Positions 11,027 to 21,741 of a stretch of DNA of 64,000 nucleotides are shown here, piece after piece. The first letter of the stretch is position 1. Each line of letters begins with the position of its first letter. The notes beneath the pieces were generated by a model. It saw nothing but the letters and a program-made list of their open reading frames with translations, was not told the DNA's origin and did not search any database. The stretch spans positions 2,052,001-2,116,000 of the forward strand of contig JANJXV010000160.1 of assembly GCA_024803745.1 (NCBI GenBank), written 5' to 3'. Source of the DNA: Megascapheus bottae (taxonomy: Eukaryota > Chordata > Mammalia > Rodentia > Geomyidae). The position numbers were made by a program, and so were the translations under genes.

Positions 11027-11630
11027 ACAATTTAAGTATATAGTTATGAATGAAAAATTATGATAATCTCCGTTTATTAATTCATCTACTTATCCAAAGA
11101 AATAAATGTTAAAAATCAATTATTAATAAAATAATTCATTAGGTACTGAATATTAGGTACTAAATATTTAAGTTTATTAATCAATAATTGTTTTTAATTG
11201 CAACTATTAAAGATACCAACTAAAACTGCAAGTTTTAAAATAATTAAAAAACTTAGGAACCCATGTACATAAAAGATTTTGATGTCTTTTCAATATTTAT
11301 TACACTAAAGTCTGACCATTTAATTGGTTAAATGTTATCAATGTTTCTGCATTTCAAAATCCTAAACATTTTGACAAATGTGCAAGATCATTAGTTGTAC
11401 TGAAATTTCTTGGAGACACTATGAAATGTGTTCTCAATGGGATATTAATTAATTCAGAAATAAGTTTCTGTTGATTACCCTCGAGCTAGACATAAAATGT
11501 TAATAGAAGATCACTGCTTAAGAGATGATGAGATGTTTTTAAATAAAATGGACTGGAAGACTGGTTTTTGTTTTTATTTTTTTAATGCCTCAATTGCCTG
11601 GCAATCACAGGGTTCTTTATTTTTTCTTTT
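11027..11630. other. Unique very AT-rich DNA
   Basis: Includes local TTAGGTACTGAATATTAGG and TTAGGTACTAAATATTTAAG repeats around 11140-11170. No gene or interspersed repeat recognised. Confidence 0.45.
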
Positions 11631-11745
11631 CTTTTAATTGTATTTTATTGTCAAAATGATATATACAGGGGTTACAGTAACATTCATCAGGTAGTGGGTA
11701 CATTATTTCTTGAACATTGATACCCATTCCCATGTGTTTACTTCA
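11631..11745 (-). mobile_element. L1 3' end, antisense (older 3'-UTR type)
   Basis: Reads backwards as L1 end: TTTTATTGTCAAAATGATAT, GGGGTTACAGTAAC, CATTGATACCCATTCCCATG. It resembles the copy at 29515-29670, a 3'-UTR variant with GTTACATACATC-type words rather than the CATGTAACCC end. Confidence 0.75.
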
Positions 11746-12094
11746 TCTATTGCCAACATAGTTAAAAAGTAAAAGCAAGATTCTTAATTTACTCCATTGT
11801 ATAAATTTCAGGAATACTGTGAAGAAGAACTACAGAATTACTCATACCATGGTGGTCAACTTTACTACAGACATCAGAAAAATGTTCTCATAGGAAATGT
11901 CACTTAAGCAAACCAGTAGTTGTCATATAGCAAAAGTGGTATAGGTAAAACTAGGAAGATAGGTTGAGAAGATAAAGCATGCCAGGTCTATGGGAAGCTC
12001 TGAGGCTGGAGAAGGCATAAAAACAGATGAGGCGGAAGGTAGGTGACTGTAAATGGAATGAACAGGTATGGGAAAGCCCTTGCTATATGAACTC
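11746..12094. other. Unique DNA, no gene seen
   Basis: The 86-codon minus frame over 11923-12183 overlaps the start of the next L1 and has no domain; not a gene. Confidence 0.45.
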
Positions 12095-12790
12095 TTAAAT
12101 ATGTGTGTATGTATTTGTAGGGTAATGTGCAGAGGGTTGCTGTTACATAAGTCAGGTATTGAATACATTTTTAACAGTGTCACCCCTTCCCTTGCTCTCT
12201 CCCAGTTTTTCCCTCATCCTCACCTGGTGAGTATCACTGCTGCAATTCTTTAACCTTTAGTCCCATCCTCTCAAAAACAGATTAACAAAACAAAAACAAA
12301 CAGCAACAAATTATTTTTTTGCCAGTCCTGGGCTTGAGCTCAGAGCCTGAGCCCTGTCCTTGGACTTTCTCAAGACTAAAGTTCTACCACTTGAGCCTCA
12401 ACACCACTTCTGGCTTTTTTCTATGTATGTGGTACTGAGGAATCGAACCCGGATCTTCATGCATGCTAGGCAAGCACTCTACCACTAGGCCAAACTCCTG
12501 GCCCAACAAATTTTTTAAAATACCCTCTTCTTTCTGCTTCCTGGAGTTCAATAGATATTATTTTATATGTACATAGCTATTGAATCTTTGTGATCCTCTG
12601 CCAAGAATATCCTCCTTTGGTCTCACTGTGTCAATGTCTGGACACCTGTATAATTTATCATATCCCAGTGTATTTTTTATCTTGTAATATTGAGTGTGTT
12701 TACTTGCAGATTGATAGGCATATGTTAGTTACCACAAATAAGAGAAATCAAGCAGTCTGTTTCTTTGGGTTTGGCTTACTTCACTTAATA
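12095..12790 (-). mobile_element. Old L1 3' UTR and end of ORF2, antisense arm
   Basis: Antisense L1 3' end (GTTGCTGTTACATAAGTCAG, GTGTCACCCCTTCCC) continuing past the inserted SINE to GGCTTACTTCACTTAATATA at 12772-12791. At that point the similarity flips to the plus strand. It forms the 3' half of an inverted L1 with the arm at 12791-13195. Confidence 0.8.
12321..12503 (-). mobile_element. IDL-Geo-like SINE nested in old L1
   Basis: Well preserved antisense copy with an intact reversed B box (GGAATCGAACC) and A box (CCACTAGGCCA). The duplicated word CAACAAATT at 12303-12311 and 12504-12512 flanks it. The L1 sequence resumes on the far side, so the SINE inserted later. Confidence 0.9.
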
Positions 12791-13195
12791 TACAGAAATA
12801 CAAATACAAAGAACGTTGAGATTCTACCTTACTGGAGTTAAAATGGCCATTATCAAAAAAGTAATAATAACAAATACTGGTAGGGTGTGGCCAAAAGGAA
12901 CTCTACTACACTACTGGTAAGAATGTGAACTTGTTCAACCACTCTGGAAAGCAGTACAGAGGTTCCTCCAAGTTGAAACATTAGAGCTTCCCTATGATCC
13001 AGCAATTCTACTTCTGGGCGTTTATCCAATATAACACAAACGAGGCACAAGCATATGCACCACAGCATTGATTATCATAGGCAAGATATAGAATCAGATG
13101 CCCCTCACTGGATAAATGGGTCACAAAAATCTGGTATGTATACAAAATGCAATTCTACTCTTCCATCAGAGAGAATGATTTTGTACCATAGAAAC
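12791..13195 (+). mobile_element. Inverted 5' arm of the old L1 (ORF2 C-terminus)
   Basis: Plus-strand ORF2 C-terminal sequence (landmarks CTGGAGTTAAAATGGCCATT, GATCCAGCAATTCTACTTCT, CAGAGAGAATGATTTTGTAC). With the antisense arm at 12095-12790 it has the arrangement produced by twin priming: the 5' part inverted relative to the 3' part with a small loss at the junction. Several stops and gaps show that it is old. Confidence 0.82.
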
Positions 13196-14129
13196 TCATA
13201 AATCAAAACTGAAGCTCTGATCTTTGTCCTGGGTGGCAGAGGAATGTAGTACAAGTCTTCCAAGTGTGCTGGCAATGAGAAGGAAGGGTTTGGGCAGGAG
13301 TTGGTAAAATGTTATGGCATCAAATATGGCTTTACTTTACCAAGATGCTTAATCCCATGTAATTACAGGGATATTTTCCTACTACACTAATTGCAGAGAG
13401 AGTTATTCTTAAATTTCAAAATCCTTTCATGTATGTAGGGATATGAACTACATTTGCTGTCACAGAATTATTACACACAGATTACTTCTTGCTTTCTAAT
13501 TTATCAATCATTTTATCATGACAACTTTTGTACAGTTTTAAGATCTTCAGAATTTCATATTACTAATTATGATAAAAAGAAATCATGTATCATGTAACCT
13601 TAACCTATAGGTGAGTCTTGACCCCCAGAGGAAACTAGCTAAGTCCCTTCTCACCTAACTACAAGATTCTCTCCCCATTTCCCTGCCACAGAGCCTCCTA
13701 GATCAAGGTGATTTGCATGAGTCCTGCTCTTTCCTGAGATTTATGTATCAGTTCTGTGCCTGCCCTTCAAATGCCTCAAAAAAGGTAAACCCTTCCACAC
13801 ACAGGAACAGAGGGCATCCATGCCTGAATCTAGTCACCTCCCACAGCTCCTGTCTTCTCATACAATGTCCTTCTTCTTGTAAACTTGAGTAACTATTATA
13901 AACTACTGCCATGTCCATCTGTCCAATGCTGTGATCCCTATATTCATCCATCTCTAGAAACTTAAGGCAGAATCTATCCACCACAAAGGACATGAGCAGG
14001 CAGTCATAAAACTGACAATTGGAGAAAGAAAACAGCCTGGGAAAATATGTTTGAAAGTGATGAAGTGCTTTACAAATATAAATGAGACCTCTATATTAAG
14101 CAAAGTTTCCCTATTTTTACTTGGAAAGT
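13196..14129. other. Unique DNA with possible L2-like stretch
   Basis: No gene is supported. The CT-rich part at 13620-13990 has the look of an old L2-type 3' end but I cannot place it. An 81-codon minus frame there shows no domain. Confidence 0.4.
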
Positions 14130-14300
14130 ACCCTGCACTGCTTTATAGATAATTGAGGCCAACACAATGAACTTGTTTCTTTCTAATGGTTGTTTCTCCC
14201 AAGATCATACAATTACTAAGCATTAAAGCTGGGATTTAAAATGTTTTGTTTGTCTGAACCCCAGGCCTTTATTGCTTCTATTCTACCATTTTGCTATCAT
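14130..14300 (+). mobile_element. MIR-like ancient SINE
   Basis: CCCAAGATCATACAATTACT then AAGCTGGGATTTAAAATG and CTGAACCCCAGGCC follow the order of the MIR core (cleared transport signal CCAAGGTCACACAGC, GAGCTGGGATTCAAACCC in well-kept copies). Diverged. Confidence 0.65.
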
Positions 14301-14518
14301 GTACCCCTCCCCCACACTCCTTCCAGAACAAAATGCAATAAATGATTACTATTTCTATTTAAAGGAATATAAACAATCAAGAAATGATTTTCTTAAAAAT
14401 AATTTGTCATTATTCTCCTACTATCCACCCAGAAGCGTAGGAAAATAACCACATACAAAGCTTTTAGGCCTAGTTCCTCCATCACTGTCATCTTCTGACA
14501 GGTACAAATAGAAGATCT

Positions 14519-14578
14519 AACACATGAAAGGTCTAACACACACACACACACATTAACACAACACATGAAAGGTATAAC

Positions 14579-14609
<31 letters not shown>

Positions 14610-14617
14610 ATAACACA
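14519..14617. repeat. Tandem duplication containing (CA)n
   Basis: The block ACACATGAAAGGTCTAACAC at about 14521 recurs as ACACATGAAAGGTATAACAC at 14563, each followed by a CA run (about 14 and 26 bp) and TAACACA. A 42-bp unit has been duplicated, and the second CA run has expanded. Confidence 0.85.
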
Positions 14618-14919
14618 ATACATGGCTACGATTGCTGCCTACTCCACACAGCCTTGTGAAATTGCTAATTCTCATATAAAGAAGAGGAGATTTTTCTCTA
14701 CTCAATCAACACAGAGTGCATGTGCACCAAAAAGAAAGTGTAGTCATAATATTTTAACTGGGAAACCACAGATTATGCTGTTACTGTTATAATGTTTAAA
14801 TGTATTCATGACACCATTTATTTAGCACCCAACTTGGCCAATGTCTTGGGAAGATGTTTCAAAAAGCAAAGTCTAGTGTGTTAAGAAAGTACTGATAAGT
14901 GAACGTGATCATTACTCAC

Positions 14920-15004
14920 GTGTGCCAGGGTCTGAAGTGTGGACTGTTAGGCCAAGGGAGGGTCCAGAATGCAGTGCTGGAACAATCCTGTGGCCAGCTT
15001 CAAT
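14920..15004 (-). CDS. Candidate internal exon, 85 bp, gene not recognised
   Basis: On the minus strand the sequence has a pyrimidine-rich tract ending in TTTTATTTTCCAG directly before 15004 and the donor GTGAGTAATGA directly after 14920. These are near-ideal 3' and 5' splice sites 85 bp apart. Of the three frames, only the one starting at the first exon base is open. It gives 28 codons beginning IEAGHRIVPALHSGPSLG and ending SDPGT plus one base, so the exon would be phase 0 to phase 1. The other two frames hit stops. Local composition is less AT-rich than the flanks, and no repeat is recognised. I do not recognise the peptide, so the gene is unknown. It could instead be an exon of a non-coding RNA or a chance pair of sites. 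Coordinates cover only this exon. Confidence 0.5.
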
Positions 15005-15296
15005 CTGGAAAATAAAAGATGACCACGTTATCTTACACTAGCAAATTAAATGCAGACATTGCTCATAGTATCAGGAATCAAAAGCAAGCTTGTGCTTCTT
15101 CTACATAATCTTCAACGTGGAGAAAAGACTTTCGTGTTTATTGTGACATTTACATTCCACATATGCTTGTATAAAACTAAATGGCAATATAAAGTATTTA
15201 GTCATGTTTAGTCAGAATTAACAACAATTCAAAACCCAAGTTAGCAAAGTAGAGAAGCTCTTTCTTCTCAAAAGTCAGCTATGCCTTCTATAACTG

Positions 15297-15298
<2 letters not shown>
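15005..15298. other. Flank of candidate exon, nothing else seen
   Basis: No repeat or frame; it would be the 3' end of the upstream intron of the minus-strand exon. Confidence 0.4.

Positions 15299-15301
<3 letters not shown>

Positions 15302-15341
<40 letters not shown>
15302..15341. repeat. (CA)n microsatellite
   Basis: About 20 nearly perfect CA units. Confidence 0.98.
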
Positions 15342-15343
<2 letters not shown>

Positions 15344-15639
15344 CAAGTGCATGCATTTTGCCTTTCTAAATTCATACTACTCAGGCAATTTTCCAAATAA
15401 GAAAAATTGTAGAAAGAGGAGGAAGCGCTGGATTTTATTTAAGTCACCAGCATCTACTGAGTGTCTAATGTCTACTTGGAACCTGGTGCACTTTGAACAT
15501 ATATGTTAACTCAAATGTACACCATCTCTCAAATATGCCCCATGGTTAGCAAGAAGCAGAGATCGGCCTACCACTTTATTCTGACTTTTTTGATTCCATA
15601 CCGTTCACTGGTAAACATTTGAGTCTTTCCACATGTGAA

Positions 15640-15884
15640 CTGGCTGCTTCATCACCAGATGGAAAGCTCACTGAAGAAAGAACTCCTTCCTATCTGCTCC
15701 ATGCACAGCTGTATACCCTGCCCTTCATAGGGACCTTCTATGTTGAATATGTACTATAATATGAAGAGGTTTCCCATACAACTCTCAGCAGCAATGATTC
15801 ATCAGAACTCAACAATTAAGCAAAAAGCTGTATTCTTTGGGGGTATAGTTTATTACAGCACAACGAGACTATTACTAGCAAACA
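15640..15884 (+). mobile_element. LTR-like segment, possibly MaLR
   Basis: The end, TAGTTTATTACAGCACAACG then AGACTATTACTAG, resembles the 3' end of mammalian MaLR LTRs (TTTATAGCAG...GAACGGACTAATAC pattern). The preceding AACTCAACAATTAAGC fits the usual AGTCAATTAAAC region. Start uncertain and strongly diverged. The following 200 bp (15885-16080) could be internal sequence but is unassigned. Confidence 0.4.
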
Positions 15885-16383
15885 AAAAAAAAGCCTCCTA
15901 TGTCAGAGTCCAGAGACCAAGCACGGTTTCTGTTATCCTCTCCCAGTGGACTAGCACAGACCATACTTAATTTCCCCAGCCATGATGTATGACAACCGAC
16001 ATCAAACACTGTCAGCCAGAGAAGTTTACTTGAGCCCTCTTGTCCAGGGGTCTTGCCCCTGTTAATCAAATAGGAATAAAACTCCTATGAAACTGACATT
16101 ATCAAGTCAATCTCTAGCCTCTTCTAAGGCCAAAGTGATAAGGCAATGACCCCATCAGCCTCAAGTGTGAGTCAATACTTCATTGCACAGAGTCAATACT
16201 TCAATGCTAAGAGAATGCAAGGTGAGGGATTTTTGCAAACAGAGCGCAACAATACCATAAAAAAAAGATGGAGCCTCGTTCTGAAAATATGAGAAAATAT
16301 CCCTGTGGACAATGGTAGATACCCAGAGTTGGAACATGAATGGGGGTTAACAAAAGCCAGAGGTTTATAAATGGAGGCCAGAG
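15885..16383. other. Unassigned DNA with a short tandem duplication
   Basis: AGTCAATACTTCATTGCACAG is followed directly by AGTCAATACTTCAATGCTAAG (about 16170-16212), a 21-bp direct duplication. No gene seen. Confidence 0.5.
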
Positions 16384-16570
16384 GGTTAGAAGTTTGGCCT
16401 AGTGGTAGAGTGCTTGCCTAATATGAGCCAAGACCCGGATTTGATTCCTCAGTACAACATACACAGAAAAAAGCCAGAAGTGGTGTTGTGACTCAAGTGG
16501 TAGAGCTCTACCTTGAGGAAGCCAAAGGACAGTGCTCAGGTCCTCAGTTAAACCCAGGACTGGCAAAGAT
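16384..16570 (+). mobile_element. IDL-Geo-like SINE
   Basis: A box TGGCCTAGTGG and the region CAAGACCCGGATTTGATTCC are followed by the right half (TGACTCAAGTGGTAGAGC) and the end CCCAGGACTGGCAAAG. An imperfect target duplication is likely: ATAAATGGAGGCCAG before and ATAAATAAGGCCAG after. Confidence 0.88.
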
Positions 16571-17394
16571 AAATAAATAAGGCCAGCTGTATAAAGAGAA
16601 AGGAAAAGAGAGGTGGCAGAGGCATGCAAAGTGAATAAACAACATATGAAGATCTGGAGACACAAATTTTCAAAATGTATGCATTTAAATTCATCTTTCA
16701 ACTCTTAGGTGCATCCCTTTGTATTTTATATCAAGAAAAAACAACTCCTTACTTTGGCCAATGCATTTTAAATTCCAATCTTAGTCTTATGCTGCTGTTT
16801 ATCGAATCAAATATATTTATTGAGAGTTACTATGTATTAAACATAACACAGAATACTGTCAATATAACTATAAACCTCACTATTAATGGGGCATTTTATC
16901 TAAAACGAATTGGCGCTGTTTTACAAGTTGGGATTATAAAAGAAAGGAAAACTGTAAATTGGAATAATAGGTTAAGTTGAACTGCTGTCATTAAGATTAT
17001 AATGATCTAAAAGAAGTTAGACAGGTAACAGACAGAGGATAGGAAGAAGACAATGGACAGCAGTACTGGAAAAGCTTCATTGCAGCTTATGAAAGGAACT
17101 AGCCGGGGAAACTTGAAGTGCTCCCGGAGTAGAAAGGAAATTAATACTCCTGGGCAGACAGCAAAAGAAATGGTAAGGGAGACATCTCATGGTAGAAGGC
17201 CTTCTGGAAGAAGGAAAGGAAGAATCCTTAGTTCTTAATGCAAAGTGAGGGTTACAGAGGGAGTTCTAGAACTATTCAGTTTTTTTGTAAGAACAGCTGT
17301 AAGTTTAAGGATATCTGTGAGATAAATTTCTGTCCTGAACATGGTGTTTTCTCATCATCCAATATGGCACCACAGACACATGCATGTACATGAA
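16571..17394. other. Unique DNA with a possible old interspersed repeat
   Basis: The stretch ATTTATTGAGAGTTACTATG near 16815 resembles the TTTATTGAGCACCTACTATG word common to ancient mammalian repeats. Frames at 16675-16980 and 17053-17238 have no recognisable domain. Confidence 0.4.
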
Positions 17395-17396
17395 CA

Positions 17397-17692
17397 CTCT
17401 CTCCCTCCCTGTCTCTGTCTCTGTCTCTGTCTCTCTCTTTCCCTCCCTCCTGTCTCTGTCTCTGTCTCTCTCTTGCTCTCTCTCTGTCTCTCTCCCTCCC
17501 TCCTGTCTCTGTCTCTCTCTTTCTCTCTGTCTCTCTCCCTCCCTCTTGGCACTGGCTCTGTCTCTGTCTCTGTCTGTCTCTGTCTCTGTCTGTCTCTTTC
17601 TCTGTCTCTGTCTCTCTCTCTCTTGCTCTCTCTCTCTCTCTGTCTCTGTCTGTCTCTGTCTCTCTCTGTCTCTCTCTGTCTCTCTCTGTCTG

Positions 17693-17760
<68 letters not shown>
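17397..17760. repeat. (CTCTGT)n / (CT)n pyrimidine microsatellite
   Basis: More than 360 bp of CTCTGT, CCCTCC and CT units, ending in an unbroken CT run of about 60 bp. Reading frames over 150 codons on both strands here are only repeat translations. Confidence 0.98.
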
Positions 17761-17763
<3 letters not shown>

Positions 17764-17976
17764 GATTTTGTGCCTTTCCAAGAGCAGACTAGTGCTGTAT
17801 GACTCCCACAAGCTATGAGACAAGAAGAGGTCCTGCATTTACTTAACAAGCGGCAGAACCCAGGAGTGATATAATCAAGTCTCCATCACTGGTAACCTTG
17901 TAAGTCAAAGATTCAGACTTCCTAATGCTACATTTTCCAAAACTTAGTTTTGAATCCATTAGTCTAAAATGTGATA

Positions 17977-17980
<4 letters not shown>

Positions 17981-18034
<54 letters not shown>
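17981..18034. repeat. (CT)n microsatellite
   Basis: About 27 perfect CT units, followed by a short GATA-type run (AGATAGATAGATAAATAGAT). Confidence 0.98.
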
Positions 18035-18036
<2 letters not shown>

Positions 18037-18390
18037 CAGATAGATAGATAAATAGATACATAAATACATATGGTAAGTACATATACAGTGAATTTATTTT
18101 AAAACACAAAGAAGATAAGGGTTGAGGTGCTTGCACTCAAAATGCAAAGCCTTTCAAAATGACATAGTAATGAATTAAATTCTGTATGTTCTCTCAGAAG
18201 GAGAAGCAAGAAGTGTCCCTAACAAGGAGAAAAGTTTAAAAAGCATAGAGAAAACATTATCATCAGTTCCTCTCCTTTGGCTTTGTAGTTGAGTAGGATG
18301 AGAACCCCTATCCCTCTGACAGATTTCCTGTTTTGCACTATGCTACAATTACTCCACTGGTTAAACAGTGATTTTAAAAAATAAAAGAGA
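18035..18390. other. Unique DNA, nothing seen
   Basis: Spacer between the CT repeat and the L1 5' end; no frame or repeat. Confidence 0.5.
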
Positions 18391-19850
18391 GAGAGGACAG
18401 AAGATGGCGCCGAGACAATAGGGACGCTGCCTAGTTCTCTCTCACAAAAAGAGAGAACCAGGGAGTCCCACGAGCCAATTATCTTAAGAAATCCACACCA
18501 ACAAACTTAAAAAGCAACAGAGAAGGCCTCAAAGTGGAAAAGAAATCCAGATAAAGCTCACATCCAACTTTCTCAAAGAATTCGGAACGTGAGGACCCCT
18601 CCCCCACATCCCTCTGCCAGTTCCAAGCCACTGAAAGCTGTGGCTGGCAGCTCCCTCCCTCAGGCCATTGACTGGAGATTGACAGGTGGGCTACCTAAGA
18701 CCCAGCACCCCACCAAGGGAGGGGGAGCTGCCCCAACTCCCACCCACCCAAAGGGCTTAACTCCCAGCCCTCTGATTGGAGACTGACAAGCAGGCGGACC
18801 CTAAGATTCCTCTCCCAGGCCACTGGATCTGGAGAGTGGAGGACGCTGGGACCCGGCCTTACAACAGTGGGTAGGGTGTGCGGGAAAATAGGAGCCAGCA
18901 TCTGTCCCCCCTCAATTCTTGAGTGGGGCATCCCCGCAGCTGGGAATCCTGAGGAAGACAGCACCAAGAGGCCCCCTACAGTCACAGACTCTCACAAAGC
19001 AGTGGAAACACAGCAGGGATCTGAAGGGCCAAACAGCAGCCAAGCTCCCCTTCTGAGAATCAGAAAGGCGCAGCTCCGCCCTTGGAGCCCACTTCCTCAG
19101 CTGGGCCCCACCCCTGGGAACAAAGCTGTCTCCTGTTGGTCCTACAGAGAGTCCCTGGAAACTCTCAATCCCCAGACCCTTGGCTGGGGGCCGCCCCTGG
19201 AAGCAGCAAAGGAAAAACATCTGCCCAGCACGTTCAGACTGAAGCTCCCAGATCCATCCCATGGTCCACTGAGAGGCCACTGGTTGGGCTAAGACCTAGT
19301 CGTGCAGCAACACATAAGTTTTATTCTAATACTTTCCAAACTTTGTACTCAAATACGCTACCTACTTACCAGCTTAGGTCAGTTATCCTCACGCTATACC
19401 TTTTCTTCATTACTACAATATTCTTACACTACTACGTTAATCCTCTTGTACCTCCCCTGACCTCTCTCATTCTATTTATCTATCTCTGGACCTCTCTTCG
19501 TCTTTCAACCCTTAATAGTGCATGGATCTACACTTGACGGCTGTTGAGCAATACTGTATATCTAGGTGTTTAATTATTCTCTAGGCTCAGAGGGACTTAA
19601 GGCAATAGAGATTAGATTGAGAGGCATATTGTTTTGGGTATAAATCGCTTATCAGTGGATGTATTAGACTGGTCTGTAACTGCACAAAAAGAAAGAGTGA
19701 TAACACCAATCAAAACTTATGAACATCTAGTGTCTGCCAGCTACAGAGGTTAAGGATGGTTATATCTGAAAAACTATAATTGTGTTCAGTATTAATCTTG
19801 CTCCCATTTTCAAATGGGCAGAACAAGAAACTCAAGAAAAATGTCTCAAC
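18391..19850 (+). mobile_element. L1 5' end: 5' UTR and first codons of ORF1
   Basis: Begins GAGAGGACAGAAGATGGCGC, the AAGATGGCG plus AATAGG start typical of mammalian L1 5' UTRs (a YY1-type site is expected at that ATGGC). A GC-rich UTR follows to about 19300, then a more AT-rich stretch, then ATGGGCAGAACAAGAAACTC at 19814, which reads MGRTRNSRKMSQ and resembles the basic start of L1 ORF1. The element stops about 12 codons later at a junction with L1 3' UTR in the opposite direction. The head is shared with 49693-49945. Confidence 0.75.
19814..19850 (+). pseudogene. L1 ORF1 start, truncated
   Basis: The first dozen codons of what is probably ORF1, the RNA-binding protein of L1 (basic start MGRTRNSRKMSQPS). 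The open frame continues to 20140 only because it happens to remain open through antisense 3' UTR, so that part is not protein. Assigned from position after the 5' UTR and basic composition. Confidence 0.55.
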
Positions 19851-20025
19851 CTTCTCAAACCTTGATACCCCTTCTCATGTTTTTGTCCTCCTTTCCCTCC
19901 CCCAACCCACCTAATCATCTTGTTTTCTCCCTTCCCTTGCCTGTTTCAAATAAACAAATAAGTGTGTGTATATATAGTATGCCAGGTAACAAAGTCAGAT
20001 GCATTAACCACATGAGATTCCCGAA
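19851..20025 (-). mobile_element. L1 3' UTR fragment, antisense
   Basis: Reads as reversed 3' UTR: CTCAAACCTTGATACCCCTT, CTCATGTTTTTGTCC, TTTCCCTCCCCCAACC, then CAAATAAACAAATAAG and CCAGGTAACAAAGTCAGATG. The terminal end and poly(A) that should lie at the low-coordinate side are missing, cut by the joint with the L1 5' end. Confidence 0.82.
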
Positions 20026-21502
20026 AATGGGGGAAAAAAAGAGAAAGAAGCATGTCCCACCAAAACATCCCTATCATGACAAGAGAAAACCCCAAGTTTC
20101 CTCCCATTTCTGTATCTTCAGTTTTCAGAAAAAGATGTGAACCACAGTAGGCAAGCAATATATGTGGCCTGAATGAGCATCTATTAATAGCTTGCCAATA
20201 TTAGGTTTATGTATCTGTTTAATAAAGAAATCTTAAGAATGTGTTGAATCTAAGTAACTTTATAAAGGCTCCCCATGTGCTAAGGGTCAGTACACTTATG
20301 TTTCCCATAATCCTTGACTATATGACAACTAGCTGTCATTCACTTGAAAAAGCCGGGACGATAACAGTGACTGCAATCTCTCCACAACACAGATCTCTGT
20401 AGCACTTGTCAGATATAACTGATTTGCCAAGGTAAGCAAGAATCTAAGGCTTCATCTGGATTTTTCTATTTTCCTTTGTAATATTTATTTTCCAGAAACC
20501 TGACTTACATGGTTTCCATGGAAATGAGTGAAATGGTGAAGCACAGAGCTTTCAGAAGAGTGCCACAATGAAAGGAAAAGTTATTTTTGTTAATCATTTA
20601 TTTAAAAATATTGATCAATAACACTATATAGAAGGTACTATAGAAAAAAGTTGATTGTTAAGAGTCTAATTCATATCATAGTATATAAATACTGTGAAAA
20701 GCCTATTTCAATGAATAAAGTAGACATAAGGGAAAAGTCTCTATATACTGACTTACTGGTTTATGTAAATGAATATATTATGAATCAAGTTTAATTGGTA
20801 GATATACGTACAGATGTTTATTGTCTTAGCCTGACGTCTTATAATACATTTTCTTGATACTTTCAACTCTAAGCCTCTGCTCTTTTTCAAACTCAATATG
20901 CAGTAAACAATTAAATGGTTAGATAAATAAATGAGATAGAAATGAATTGGACACCTCTAAATATAAATGTTAGATGCACCCAAGAGAGGAGCAGCATTGG
21001 CTCTACTGGCTACTGGTATCAGGAAAAACAGGTACAGAGCTGTGGCACAGCAAAGCACTTACAGCAGGAAGGAGACATAAAACCAATAGCGAAGAGTCCC
21101 AGGAAACACTTGCTATCATGTCTGGCAGACAAAAGCCTAGGGGCTATAGACTGATTCCCTCGTGAAAAGCAAACACCAAAGACAAAACTCTTTCAACACT
21201 CTCTGCTATTTCTAATTACATTTTTATTATTTGGATGTTATATAGCAATTTTCTTTCCCAAATTAACTGTTTTTAAGTTGGCTTCATTCACATTATCTGC
21301 AATAGTGACAGTAATTCAGAACAATGTCCTATAAAATCAGACTATGATAGTCGACTATACTTATGAAAGTCCTTATGATTTCAAACTGAATTATTTGTTT
21401 GATGGCTATTGTCATTTTAGAATGCTGCTCCTTGATTCTTCTTAATGATTTTTACTGATATGCATGATGTATAGTTTTCTTTGTGCTCAAAAACTGCTTT
21501 TC
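20026..21502. other. Unique DNA, no gene seen
   Basis: No interspersed repeat recognised. The two overlapping plus frames at 20942-21165 show no domain or splice context. Confidence 0.45.
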
Positions 21503-21741
21503 TGCAGGCTCTGGGGCTTGAAGTCAGGGTCTGGGTGCTGTCCCGAGCCCATTCGTGCTCAACGCTAGCTCTCTTACCACTTAAGGCACAGTGCCATTTC
21601 CGCTATTACTGAACGGTTGATTGGAAAGAAGAGTCTCTCAGGCTCTTCTTCCTGGGCTAGCTTCAAACCTTGATCTTCAGATCTCAGCCTCCTAAGAAGC
21701 TTCGAGTATATTACAAACAAGCACCATCAGCATCCAGCTCC
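21503..21741 (-). mobile_element. B1/ID dimeric SINE, antisense, nearly full length
   Basis: From low to high coordinate: reversed tail and ID-like half (GGCTTGAAGTCAGGGTCTGG, GCTCTCTTACCACTTAAGGC), the linker ACGGTTGATTGGAAAGAAGA, then the reversed 7SL/B1-like half (ATCTCAGCCTCCTAAGAAG). It shows the complete two-part structure of this family. Confidence 0.82.

Noticed and set aside
17305..17849. Open frames of 144-177 codons on both strands
   Set aside because: They translate a CTCTGT/CT microsatellite (Arg-Glu or Ser-Leu runs); such frames stay open because the repeat has no stops.
18589..19537. Frames of 96-151 codons on both strands
   Set aside because: They lie in the L1 5' UTR (GC-rich, few stops) with no protein-like motifs.
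19814..20140. 108-codon frame as intact ORF1
   Set aside because: Only the first dozen codons are L1 ORF1-like; the rest is antisense 3' UTR that happens to stay open.
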